40,214 bases of DNA from assembly GCA_024711065.1 (NCBI GenBank), contig JANJTN010000084.1, positions 1 to 40,214 on the forward strand, read 5' to 3'. The notes beneath the pieces are model-generated. The model had not been told where the DNA came from, searched no databases, and saw only the letters and a list, made by a program, of their open reading frames with translations. This DNA is from a bacterium (GTDB lineage Bacteria; Bacteroidota; Ignavibacteria; Kapaibacteriales; Kapaibacteriaceae). Positions within the stretch are counted from its first letter, which is position 1. The number at the start of each line of letters is the position of its first letter. Position numbers and translations under genes: made by a program. Positions 33,288 through 40,214 of the stretch are shown piece after piece.

Positions 33288-35327
33288 ATGAAGCAGTCTA
33301 TCGTTCGCACGCTCTTCTTCCTCAGCGCCTCAGCGCTGATGCTGATGGCCGCTACGGCCTTTCGTCCGGCACCACAGGACAAGCAGCACATCCACTTCAA
33401 GATCGACGATGTGAAGGGGGCTGCCGGTGACGTGGTCTGGGTCACGATCAAGGCCCGCACGGACAAGCACTGGCATACCTATTCCACCAAGCACATCGAG
33501 AACGAATACGGTCTCGGCCCGATCGAAACGACCATCGAGCTCACATCGAAGGCACTCGGAAAGGTGGACGGAGCCATCAAGGTGCCCAAGCCCCATGTGG
33601 AATTCGATGAAGGCTTCGAGGTCGATATCGAAACACTCGAGGGTTCCTGGGAGTGGAAGGTGCCGGTGCGGCTGGACAAGAAGCTGAAGCCCGGCAAGAC
33701 CAAGGGCAGCTTCGAGGTCGGCTACCAAATGTGCGACACCACCAGTTGCCTGCCGCCAGATGCGCAGACCGTGAATTTTACCGTGGAGGTGTTGGCCGCA
33801 GCCGAAGGCGCTGCACCAGACGCCACATCGGTTGCCGACGCCGAACCCCCGCCCACAGCTGGAGGAGCGGCCCCTACCGGCGACAAGACCCAGGTAGCAG
33901 CGGCCGGTGCAACACCGCCCCCTTCCGACTCGCAGACGGAACTTGATACTGAGAAGTCGAAAGGTCTTCTCAGTTTCTTTTTCTACGCCATGGGCATTGG
34001 CTTCCTGGCCCTGCTCACGCCATGTGTGTTCCCGATGATCCCCATCACGGTGAGCTTTTTTACCAAGCGCAACGAAAAGGAGCGCTCCAAAGCCATTCGT
34101 GATGCCTTTGTGTACGGTCTTGGCATCATCAGCACCTTTACACTGATCGGCATCGTGTTCTCGGTGCTGTTCGGTGCGACCTCCGTCCAGGACCTGGCCG
34201 CCAACCCGTGGTTGAACCTGGGGATCGGTGTGCTGTTCGTGGCACTGGCCTTCAACCTCTTTGGAGCCTTCGAGATCCAGGTGCCCACGGGCATCATGAA
34301 CAAGCTGAACAAGAAGGCACAGGGCACGGGCGTCTTCTCCGTCCTGCTGATGGGGCTGGTGTTCTCGCTCACGTCGTTCACGTGCACCGTGCCGTTTGTG
34401 GGCACGCTGCTGCTGACGGCAGCCGGCGGCGATTTTCTGTATCCGGCCGTTGGCACCCTTGGGTTTGCCACAGCCTTCGCTATTCCGTTCTTCTTCCTGG
34501 CGCTGTTTCCGTCGCTCCTGGTAGCACTGCCGCGGGCAGGGGGCTGGATGAACAACCTCAAGGTGGTGATGGGCTTCCTCGAGATCGCCGCCGCCGTCAA
34601 GTTCTTCAGCACGGCGGAATTCGTCTGGGGCATAGGCGTTCTTCCCCGCGAAGTCTTCCTGGCGATCTGGGTCGGGGTGGTCTTCCTGATCACGCTATAC
34701 ATCCTGGGCCTGTTCGAGATGAAGTTGGATTCCAAGGTCGAAAAGGTGAGCGGTCTGCGTGCCTTCTTTGCCGTGATCTTTGCCGCCCTGGGTTTCTACT
34801 TTTTGAATGGCATGATGGGCAAGCCCCTTGCCGCCGATCTCGAAGCGTTGCTGCCACCGGATAACTACGAGATGCTGATCAGTGGATCCCCTTCGGCTTC
34901 CGCGGCGCCGACAACGAACACCACAGGCGGCAGCATGGAAGCCAAGATCCAGAAATCTATGGGACTGGACCACAGCGCATGGCTTACGGACCTGAACGAT
35001 GCCAAGAAAGTAGCCAAGGAGACCGGGAAGCCCATCTTTATCGACTTCACCGGGTTTGCTTGCACGAACTGTCGGCTAATGGAGAAGAACATGTTCCCGC
35101 GGGCATCCGTGCAGAGCCGCTTCAACGAAATGGTGCTGGTCCAGCTCTTTACCGATCGCAAGGAAGAGCCTTATATCACCAACCAGAACATCATGCGGGA
35201 ATACGGCACCGTGGCCAATCCGCTGTATGTGATCCTGAAGCCTGATGGCAGCTATGTGGCGCAGTCGGCGTTCACGCGTGACGAAGCAGCGTTCCTGGCC
35301 TTCCTCGATCGAGCCTTTGATTCCTGA
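33288..35327 (+). CDS. dsbD: Thiol:disulfide interchange protein DsbD
   Basis: 679 aa. It carries electrons from cytoplasmic thioredoxin across the inner membrane to periplasmic thiol proteins. The start at ATG 33288 gives MKQSIVRTLFF and a signal peptide; longer frames upstream overlap the glyS promoter. The N-terminal domain has Cys149 and Cys154 in MCDTTSCLPP. A P/A-rich linker (~170-222) leads to eight membrane helices with Cys246 in TPCVFPMIP and Cys366 in SFTCTVPF. The C-terminal thioredoxin domain has Cys592 and Cys595 in FACTNC. All six redox cysteines are present. An octamer copy sits 2 nt before the ATG in place of a Shine-Dalgarno. GNAT follows 17 bp downstream. Confidence 0.95.
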   Translation: MKQSIVRTLFFLSASALMLMAATAFRPAPQDKQHIHFKIDDVKGAAGDVVWVTIKARTDKHWHTYSTKHIENEYGLGPIETTIELTSKALGKVDGAIKVPKPHVEFDEGFEVDIETLEGSWEWKVPVRLDKKLKPGKTKGSFEVGYQMCDTTSCLPPDAQTVNFTVEVLAAAEGAAPDATSVADAEPPPTAGGAAPTGDKTQVAAAGATPPPSDSQTELDTEKSKGLLSFFFYAMGIGFLALLTPCVFPMIPITVSFFTKRNEKERSKAIRDAFVYGLGIISTFTLIGIVFSVLFGATSVQDLAANPWLNLGIGVLFVALAFNLFGAFEIQVPTGIMNKLNKKAQGTGVFSVLLMGLVFSLTSFTCTVPFVGTLLLTAAGGDFLYPAVGTLGFATAFAIPFFFLALFPSLLVALPRAGGWMNNLKVVMGFLEIAAAVKFFSTAEFVWGIGVLPREVFLAIWVGVVFLITLYILGLFEMKLDSKVEKVSGLRAFFAVIFAALGFYFLNGMMGKPLAADLEALLPPDNYEMLISGSPSASAAPTTNTTGGSMEAKIQKSMGLDHSAWLTDLNDAKKVAKETGKPIFIDFTGFACTNCRLMEKNMFPRASVQSRFNEMVLVQLFTDRKEEPYITNQNIMREYGTVANPLYVILKPDGSYVAQSAFTRDEAAFLAFLDRAFDS

Positions 35328-35344
35328 TCCGGTAGGAGTCCACG

Positions 35345-35797
35345 ATGACGATCGAGATCAGCCCCTTGACCGAGGATCGATTCCGGGTCTTCATCGACCT
35401 GCTGAACGCCCTGGCCGACTATGAAGAGCTGGAGCGTCCGGATGCCGACGCCGTTGAGCGGCTACGGAGTGACGCCTTTGCGTCGCGTCCGCGATTCCAT
35501 GCCCTGATCGGCTATGCCAATGGCGTCCCGGTAGGCTACGCCATCTGGTTCGAGACCTATTCCAGCTTCCTGGCCAAGCCTACCATGTACCTGGAAGACC
35601 TCTTTGTGCTGGAGGAGCACCGCGAGCATGGTGTGGGCAGTGCCTTGTTCGACCATGTCTTACAGCTGGCGCGCGAGCGCGGCTGTGGCCGGATGGAATG
35701 GCAGGTGCTGGACTGGAACCAGCTGGCGCGAGACTTCTACCACCGCCGCCACGCCCAGTGGATGCAGCAGTGGCTGCCGTACCGGATCACACTGTAA
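35345..35797 (+). CDS. GNAT-family N-acetyltransferase
   Basis: 150 aa, typical of compact GNAT enzymes. The start at ATG 35345 has TAGGAG seven to eight bases upstream. The acetyl-CoA-binding motif A is YLEDLFVLEEHREHGVGSALF (EHREHGVGSAL matches the Q/R-x-x-G-x-G/A loop). The core resembles the spermidine/diamine acetyltransferase-like subgroup (TYSSFLAKPTMYLEDLFV, WNQLARDFYHRRHAQ). The substrate could be a polyamine, an amino acid or another small amine; it is not determined. It follows dsbD by 17 bp and overlaps convergent panC by 11 bp. An octamer copy lies at codons 6-8. Confidence 0.92.
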   Translation: MTIEISPLTEDRFRVFIDLLNALADYEELERPDADAVERLRSDAFASRPRFHALIGYANGVPVGYAIWFETYSSFLAKPTMYLEDLFVLEEHREHGVGSALFDHVLQLARERGCGRMEWQVLDWNQLARDFYHRRHAQWMQQWLPYRITL

Positions 35798-36644
35798 CGA
35801 CCAGGTTGTCGATCAGCCGTGTGGTACCCAGCTTGGCGGCGATCAGCAACGCCACACGGTCGCCCGTGGCGTACGCCTCTTGTTCCTGAAGGGTGTCGGC
35901 GTCTACCGCCACCGCATAGTCGATCTCGAACTCTGGAACGTGACTGATCACGAGGGTCATGGCATGCTCTATCGCTTGACGGGAGATCGTGTCTTCCGTC
36001 TCGGACAGCAGGTCCTGCGCGGCGAGCAATGCGCGGTAGATCGTGGTTGCCTTGTTGCGCTGATCGGCGGACAGGTAGACGTTCCGTGAGCTCATCGCCA
36101 GGCCGTCGTCTTCGCGGACAGTTGGCATCACGGTGATCTTCACGGGCAGGAACAGGTCGCGCACCATGCGCTTGACCACCAGCGTCTGCTGATAATCCTT
36201 CTGTCCAAAGAAGGCCTCGGTCGGCCGCATGGCCTCGAGGAGTTTGCACACCACGGTGGCTACACCGTCGAAGTGACCGGGACGACGAGCCCCTTCCAGA
36301 ACTTCGGTAACACCACCCACTCTGATCGATGTGGTGAAGCCCTCGGGATACATTTCGGCGACGGAAGGGGCGAAGACATGCGTGCCACCATGAGCACGGA
36401 TCGTAGCGATGTCGCCATCGAGGTCCCGCGGATAGGCATCATAATCTTCATGCGGTCCAAACTGCGTGGGGTTCACGAAGACCGAGGTCACCGTGAGCGC
36501 ATGGCGTTCCGCCGAAGCCGCGATCAAGGACCCGTGGCCGTTGTGCAGCGAACCCATGGTGGGCACGCAGCCCACGGAACGCCCTTGCTGCCGAGCCGTC
36601 TCGGCGATCTGCTGCATCTCTGCCACGCTCGTGATCACGTGCAT
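35787..36644 (-). CDS. panC: Pantothenate synthetase (PanC)
   Basis: 285 aa, the usual length. It joins pantoate and beta-alanine with ATP in coenzyme A synthesis. The HIGH-like motif is PTMGSLHNGHGSLI, the KMSKS-like motif is MSSRN. SVFVNPTQFGPHEDYDAYPRD, FDGVATVVCKL, and FFGQKDYQQTLVVKRM are further signatures. The start at ATG 36644 gives MHVITSVAEMQQ; the open frame upstream is only repeat sequence. A minus-strand TATCTTCG at 36677-36670 may be its -7 box, and the heptamer array at 36685-36740 covers the region just upstream of that. Its end overlaps the GNAT gene by 11 bp. Confidence 0.95.
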   Translation of the reverse strand: MHVITSVAEMQQIAETARQQGRSVGCVPTMGSLHNGHGSLIAASAERHALTVTSVFVNPTQFGPHEDYDAYPRDLDGDIATIRAHGGTHVFAPSVAEMYPEGFTTSIRVGGVTEVLEGARRPGHFDGVATVVCKLLEAMRPTEAFFGQKDYQQTLVVKRMVRDLFLPVKITVMPTVREDDGLAMSSRNVYLSADQRNKATTIYRALLAAQDLLSETEDTISRQAIEHAMTLVISHVPEFEIDYAVAVDADTLQEQEAYATGDRVALLIAAKLGTTRLIDNLVVTV

Positions 36645-36684
36645 GTCACATTTCCCCAGGGTGAATGCACGAAGATAGCGGTTA

Positions 36685-36740
36685 GCTGTTGGCTGTGAGC
36701 TGTTGGCTGTGAACTGTTGGCTGTGAGTTGTTGGCTGTGA
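36685..36740. repeat. Heptanucleotide tandem repeat (GCTGTTG/GCTGTGA), 8 units
   Basis: Eight exact-length 7-mers alternate GCTGTTG and GCTGTGA (two units carry one or two changes), a 14-bp higher-order unit repeated four times. It lies in the 138-bp divergent gap between panC and the DUF547 gene, about 40 bp from the panC ATG and 42 bp from the DUF547 start. Confidence 0.95.
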
Positions 36741-36782
36741 GCGGCTGGTGTCAAGAATTCGATTCGAGTGGAGGTTGTAGTG

Positions 36783-37547
36783 ATGATGTGCATCATGGTG
36801 GTCGTGTTTCTGGTGGCGTTGGTGCCGCATGCTGCCGGACAGAGGGCGGCGCCGATCACGGGTGTGGACCCGATGGTGGATGTGATCGATCATGGCCGGT
36901 TCGATTCGTTGTGGCGTGCATCGAAGCGCTTTGGCAAGATCGATACACGAGGTGTGCAGAGTGAGTGCTACCGCACATACCGGGCAGCATTGGCAGGTGC
37001 GCAGCCGCAACGGTACCTGCCGGAGTCGCAAACAGCCTTCTGGGTGAATGCCTACCTGGCCTGCCTGATGGAGGTGATGGATCGTCGGGTAGGATATCGC
37101 AGTACGCGGTGGGACTCTCTGTTCCGGTACCGAGACACGTTCCAGATCGCCGGTGAGGCGTGGACCCTGGCGTCGATGGGGGAGCGGATCGTGCAGATCG
37201 CCGGTACCGTCCGCGCCCGTGCGTTCCTGGCTACCGGCAGCAGCGCCGAAGCCCCCTTCCCGGCCCATGCGTGCTATGCGGCCACGGTGCGACGGGAGCT
37301 GCGGGAACAGGTTCGCAAGCTCTGCCGCAGCGAGCAGTACGTGTTGTTCGATCCGGCCGGCAAGACGCTGCAGCTGGCGCGTATGTTCGAGTCGTGGGCC
37401 GAAGGGATGAAGCATGAAGGGGGCTCGGTGGTCGACTTTCTACTGCCCTGGGTCAGCGAGGCCACGGCAGCGCAACTGGCGTTGGCCGAACCGGGTATCC
37501 ATGTGGAATACTCGGACCGTATTGAACGCTGGCGCCGACGGCGATAA
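36783..37547 (+). CDS. DUF547 exported protein
   Basis: 254 aa. I chose ATG 36783 because GGAGG lies eight bases upstream; in-frame GTG 36768 and ATG 36795 are alternatives. A hydrophobic N-terminus (MMCIMVVVFLVALVPHAAGQ) forms a signal peptide. The DUF547 signature is QTAFWVNAYLACLMEVM, matching the family FWIN.YNA pattern. ACYAATVRRELREQVRKLC, KTLQLARMFESWAEG and VDFLLPWV follow the family order; the fold may be cysteine-protease-like but catalysis is unproven. Two octamer copies lie in this gene (37250, 37418). ilvE starts 27 bp after its stop. Confidence 0.87.
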   Translation: MMCIMVVVFLVALVPHAAGQRAAPITGVDPMVDVIDHGRFDSLWRASKRFGKIDTRGVQSECYRTYRAALAGAQPQRYLPESQTAFWVNAYLACLMEVMDRRVGYRSTRWDSLFRYRDTFQIAGEAWTLASMGERIVQIAGTVRARAFLATGSSAEAPFPAHACYAATVRRELREQVRKLCRSEQYVLFDPAGKTLQLARMFESWAEGMKHEGGSVVDFLLPWVSEATAAQLALAEPGIHVEYSDRIERWRRRR

Positions 37548-37562
37548 CCCGATCACCCGCCG

Positions 37563-37570
37563 TAAGTTTG
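37563..37570 (+). promoter_or_regulatory. Candidate -7 promoter box for ilvE
   Basis: TAAGTTTG matches TAnnTTTG exactly and ends 4 nt before the ilvE ATG. No Shine-Dalgarno lies between, so a leaderless or nearly leaderless transcript is suggested. No -33 TTG at the expected distance is visible. Confidence 0.45.
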
Positions 37571-37574
37571 TGAG

Positions 37575-38636
37575 ATGAACATTCCTGTCGATCCCGCTAT
37601 CGCCCCCCGCCTCGACGAAGCTGCTGTGCGCTCCGGCGCCCTGAGCAACGTGCCGAGCGATCACATGTTCCTGGCCGAGTACGCCCACAACGAGTGGCGT
37701 AAGGCGCGGATCCAGGGGTATCGTCCGATCCCGATGAGTCCCTTTGCTCTTGGTATGCAGTATGCCCAGAGTGTGTTCGAAGGCATGAAGGCGTATCGGT
37801 ACGAGGACGATCGGATCGCGATCTTCCGTCTGGACCGTCACGGTGAGCGGTTCAACCGATCGCTGAAGCGCATGTGGATGCCGGAAGTGCCGTTGGAGTT
37901 GTTCCGAAGCGCGTTGCAAACGTTGGTCGATGTGGATCGGGGCTGGGTTCCCGAGGGACCCGACAGCACCTTGTATCTCCGTCCGTATGTCTTTGCCACG
38001 GAAGAGCGCGTTGGCTTGAAACCGGCCGACGAGTTTCTGTTCATGGTGCTCACGGCTCCGTTCCGTCCGAACTTTCCCAAGCCCCTTCGCGTCAAGGTCG
38101 AGCGATCCTACGTCCGCGCCGCACCAGGCGGCACGGGTGCCACCAAGTGTGCCGGCAATTACGGCGGGGCGATGTATGCCACCGCGCAGGCACGCGAAGA
38201 AGGCTTTGACCAGATCCTGTGGACCGATGCGCTCACGCATACGACCATTGAAGAGTCGGGCGCAATGAACGTGATGTTCATGATCGACGGTGTGCTGGTA
38301 ACCCCGCCGCTGAGTGATACGATCCTGGATGGCGTTACGCGCGACTCGATCCTGACGTTGGCGCGCGAGGCCGGACTGCCGGTGGAAGAGCGATCCGTTT
38401 CGGTGTTGGAGCTCAAGGAGGGGATCCCTGCCGGACGGGTCACCGAGGCGTTCGGCGTTGGCACGGCCGCGATCGTAGCGCCGATCGGCGTGATCGGCAT
38501 CGACGGACAGGATGTGCCGCTCACGGTGCACGACGGCTGCGCGATGTTCACGTTGAAGAAGATGTTGAACGATATCCGTTTCGGGCGGGTGGAGGATCGG
38601 CACGGTTGGATGACCGTTGTCGAGCCGCGCGCATAA
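37575..38636 (+). CDS. ilvE: Branched-chain-amino-acid aminotransferase
   Basis: 353 aa. It is a PLP enzyme that interconverts Leu, Ile and Val with their 2-oxo acids. Class IV fold with the longer eukaryote-like BCAT form: MSPFALGMQYAQSVFEGMKAYR, STLYLRPYVFATE, and the PLP lysine, Lys191, in GGTGATKCAGNYGG. EESGAMNVMFM, TPPLSDTILDGVTRDSIL and EAFGVGTAAIV bind the cofactor phosphate and substrate carboxylate. The start at ATG 37575 gives the normal length. It follows the DUF547 gene by 27 bp but has its own exact -7 box. Confidence 0.95.
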   Translation: MNIPVDPAIAPRLDEAAVRSGALSNVPSDHMFLAEYAHNEWRKARIQGYRPIPMSPFALGMQYAQSVFEGMKAYRYEDDRIAIFRLDRHGERFNRSLKRMWMPEVPLELFRSALQTLVDVDRGWVPEGPDSTLYLRPYVFATEERVGLKPADEFLFMVLTAPFRPNFPKPLRVKVERSYVRAAPGGTGATKCAGNYGGAMYATAQAREEGFDQILWTDALTHTTIEESGAMNVMFMIDGVLVTPPLSDTILDGVTRDSILTLAREAGLPVEERSVSVLELKEGIPAGRVTEAFGVGTAAIVAPIGVIGIDGQDVPLTVHDGCAMFTLKKMLNDIRFGRVEDRHGWMTVVEPRA

Positions 38637-38668
38637 CGGAGTCACCACTGTTTTACTTGGAGGATACG

Positions 38669-39076
38669 ATGAAGGTTGTCGCTGGATTGGCCCTTGTGCT
38701 GCTTCTCGCCGGTTGTGGATCGTCGGCACCGGTGGTGCGGACATTGAACATGAACCCATGGGAGGTGGTGCAGATCGGCGCTACGTCGCTCGAGGACCTG
38801 AGCTCAGAGATGCGTCCGACCATGGTGTTCGACACCACGAAGATGCAGGTGGCTGGCACCACCGGCTGCAATTCCTATTCGGGATCGTACACGATGGATG
38901 AGTTCGGTGTGGAGATCGGACCGGTGGCGGCTACGAAGAAGGCCTGTCCGGACATGAAGACCGAAGATCTCTTCCTGAAAGCTCTGAGCGAAGTGGCCCG
39001 TATCGACCTGGGCGAAGACGGCATCAAGATGTTCGATGCTTCCGGGGTCGAAGTCATGAAGGCCGAGGCCAAGTAA
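38669..39076 (+). CDS. META/HslJ-domain lipoprotein
   Basis: 135 aa. I chose ATG 38669, with GGAGG seven bases upstream; it gives MKVVAGLALVLLLAGCGSS, a clear lipobox LLAGC. The mature part has the META/HslJ pattern: FDTTKMQVAGTTGCNSYSGSY, then VAATKKACPDMKTEDLFLKAL. In this family the GCN..SG.Y motif and the later TKKAC motif form the domain core. HslJ is linked to novobiocin and heat tolerance in E. coli, but the role here is unknown. It is probably in the outer membrane or periplasm. recG starts 10 bp after its stop. Confidence 0.9.
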   Translation: MKVVAGLALVLLLAGCGSSAPVVRTLNMNPWEVVQIGATSLEDLSSEMRPTMVFDTTKMQVAGTTGCNSYSGSYTMDEFGVEIGPVAATKKACPDMKTEDLFLKALSEVARIDLGEDGIKMFDASGVEVMKAEAK

Positions 39077-39086
39077 GCACTGCCTG

Positions 39087-40214
39087 ATGCCCGACGAACG
39101 GACCACGCCATCGCCGAAACGTACACTGCCGTTGCAGTACGTCAAAGGCATCGGTCCGAAACGTGCCGAGGCATTAGCCAAAGAAGATATTGTGACACCC
39201 GGCGATGTTCTTCGCCGGGTGCCACGTGGGTATGTGGAGCGAAGTGCGGTACCGACAATCACTGCACTGTTTGATAGGATCCGCACCCCGTCCATCTGGA
39301 AGCCTGACGCTCCAACCCCGGAACATGTTACCGGAGAAATTTCCCTGATCGCCACGGTGGTCGATGTGGCCGAGAAGACCGTGGGGAGGGGACGTTCCAT
39401 GCTCACAGCTACGGTGGCCGACGGTTCTCCGAAATCGGCGCGCCTGGTGTTCTGGAATGCCATCGGCTACTTCAAGAAGGTCCTTCAGCCGGGTGCGACC
39501 TTCGTGGTCAGCGGCCTGCCCGAGTACGACTCTCGTTGGAATCAGCTCACTTTCAGTCATCCGGAACTCGAACGGATCGACGCCGAAGAGATCGCCTCGT
39601 TCGAGGGCGGTGGGGTACTGCCAAAGTATCCGATGACCCAGGGACTGCGCAACGCCGGCATCACCATGCGCTTGATGCGTTCGCTGGTGGAGCAGGTGAT
39701 CGACGAAGCGCTGTCTGAAGTGCACGAGATCCTGCCCTCGTCGCTGCTCAAACGTCATGGTCTGATGGATCGCCAGACCGCCTTTCGGGAGTTGCACTTC
39801 CCAACGTCCATGCAGGCCGTCGAGATGGCTCGCCGCCGCATGAAGTTTGAGGAGCTTTTCGAATTCCAGCTGTTCCTGGCCACGCGCAACCGCTCACGGA
39901 AGTCGCCGGAACGCGGACTAAAGATGGACGCCAAGAGTCCACAGGCCCGCGCCCTGGTGGACCGACTACCCTTTGAACTGACCAACGCCCAGAAGCGGGT
40001 GATCCACGAGATCATGCACGATATGACCGACGGGATCCCGATGAACCGTCTGCTGCAGGGCGACGTTGGCTCCGGCAAGACGATCGTAGCGCTGCTCTGC
40101 ATGCTCAACGTGGTCGACAACGGCTTCCAGACCGTGATCATGGCCCCCACGGAGATCCTGGCCGAACAACATTATCGGGGCATCACGCGCTGGCTGGCCG
40201 ACTCAGGCATTGAA
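39087..40214 (+). CDS. recG: ATP-dependent DNA helicase RecG, N-terminal part (cut by window edge)
   Basis: 376 codons are present and the frame is open at the window edge. RecG reverses stalled forks and branch-migrates Holliday junctions. The start at ATG 39087 gives MPDERTTPSPKRT, followed by an HhH-like QYVKGIGPKRAEALAKEDI. The OB-fold wedge domain follows (DVLRRVPRGYVERS, LIATVVDVAEKTVGRGRSM, ARLVFWNAIGYFKKVL). The linker includes FPTSMQAVEMARRRMKFEELFEFQ, then helicase motif Q (FELTNAQKRVIHEI), Walker A GDVGSGKT, and motif Ia APTEILAEQHY. The DEAD box and helicase domain 2 lie beyond the window. Confidence 0.96.
   Translation, partial: MPDERTTPSPKRTLPLQYVKGIGPKRAEALAKEDIVTPGDVLRRVPRGYVERSAVPTITALFDRIRTPSIWKPDAPTPEHVTGEISLIATVVDVAEKTVGRGRSMLTATVADGSPKSARLVFWNAIGYFKKVLQPGATFVVSGLPEYDSRWNQLTFSHPELERIDAEEIASFEGGGVLPKYPMTQGLRNAGITMRLMRSLVEQVIDEALSEVHEILPSSLLKRHGLMDRQTAFRELHFPTSMQAVEMARRRMKFEELFEFQLFLATRNRSRKSPERGLKMDAKSPQARALVDRLPFELTNAQKRVIHEIMHDMTDGIPMNRLLQGDVGSGKTIVALLCMLNVVDNGFQTVIMAPTEILAEQHYRGITRWLADSGIE

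Larger units (their letters stand above)
2487..38087. repeat. Dispersed octamer AGCCCC(C/T)T, 40 copies in the window
   Basis: Start positions by eye. As AGCCCC(C/T)T on the plus strand: 3605, 4104, 4604, 10040, 11575, 15120, 17103, 19869, 22966, 24490, 27055, 28099, 28879, 30856, 33278, 34822, 35360, 36288, 37250, 38080. As the complement A(A/G)GGGGCT: 2487, 3245, 3740, 4953, 10060, 12326, 13293, 15652, 18020, 18634, 19930, 21599, 22133, 24376, 28665, 30555, 31792, 33415, 34538, 37418. A weaker extension, mostly C two bases after the T, is visible. Copies lie mostly inside genes, on both strands and in all frames. See the first finding. Confidence 0.9.

Noticed and set aside
36635-36859. Open frames with repetitive SQQLTA-type peptides near panC and at 26526-26751
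   Set aside because: They are translations of the heptamer arrays and of flanking sequence, not genes.

Overview
The window is a gene-dense stretch of about 60% GC bacterial chromosome. I read it as a member of the Bacteroidota/Chlorobiota/Ignavibacteriota/Kapabacteria (FCB) lineage. Three proteins end in type IX secretion (T9SS) type-A sorting domains. There is a TonB-dependent receptor with a carboxypeptidase-regulatory N-terminal domain, and the primary sigma factor is the short form (287 aa, no region 1.1) typical of this group. Several genes have the group's -7 promoter box TAnnTTTG. The cell is predicted to be Gram-negative with a Kdo-containing outer membrane (kdsD) and DAP-type peptidoglycan (mpl). 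I found no rRNA, tRNA, CRISPR array, insertion sequence or prophage gene.

Layout. 1-1850: two tandem formylglycine-generating-enzyme-like proteins without the catalytic cysteines and a small secreted peptide, in DNA that looks less GC-rich than the rest. 1947-5034: a TonB-dependent receptor (minus strand) divergent from purN, with a heptanucleotide repeat directly before the receptor start. 5275-10008: a 1577-aa T9SS surface protein with extreme codon bias, closed by a strong terminator. 10097-12130: kdsD convergent with a rodZ-like gene. 12200-23795: a tight co-directional run of seven genes (membrane protein, AtuA-family protein, DUF2279 protein, glycosyltransferase, purM, recQ, T9SS subtilase). 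23785-27133: mpl, a T9SS BNR-repeat protein and, beyond a repeat-filled gap, a lipoprotein. 27130-33226: a minus-strand block glyS-ctpA, then rpoD-rimM-trmD-hydrolase-lipoprotein. 33288-40214: dsbD, a GNAT acetyltransferase, panC (minus), a DUF547 protein, ilvE, a META-domain lipoprotein and the start of recG.

Most genes are housekeeping: purine synthesis (purN, purM), branched-chain amino acid and pantothenate synthesis (ilvE, panC), translation (glyS, rimM, trmD), repair (recQ, recG), envelope (kdsD, mpl, rodZ, dsbD) and exported T9SS cargo. No T9SS machinery gene lies in the window.

The most striking signal is not a gene. A sharp octamer, AGCCCC(C/T)T (complement A(A/G)GGGGCT), occurs 40 times by my hand count, roughly once per kb. 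It falls evenly on both strands, in all reading frames, and twice as an inverted pair forming a terminator stem. Chance alone would give about 2-4. This is the pattern expected of a DNA-uptake or Chi-like genome signature. Other notable signals are three heptanucleotide-repeat loci at gene boundaries, -7 boxes ending 4-6 nt before start codons (possible leaderless mRNAs), a rimM with no ordinary start codon before its conserved N-terminus, and a 1577-codon gene free of TTA, CTA and TCA codons.
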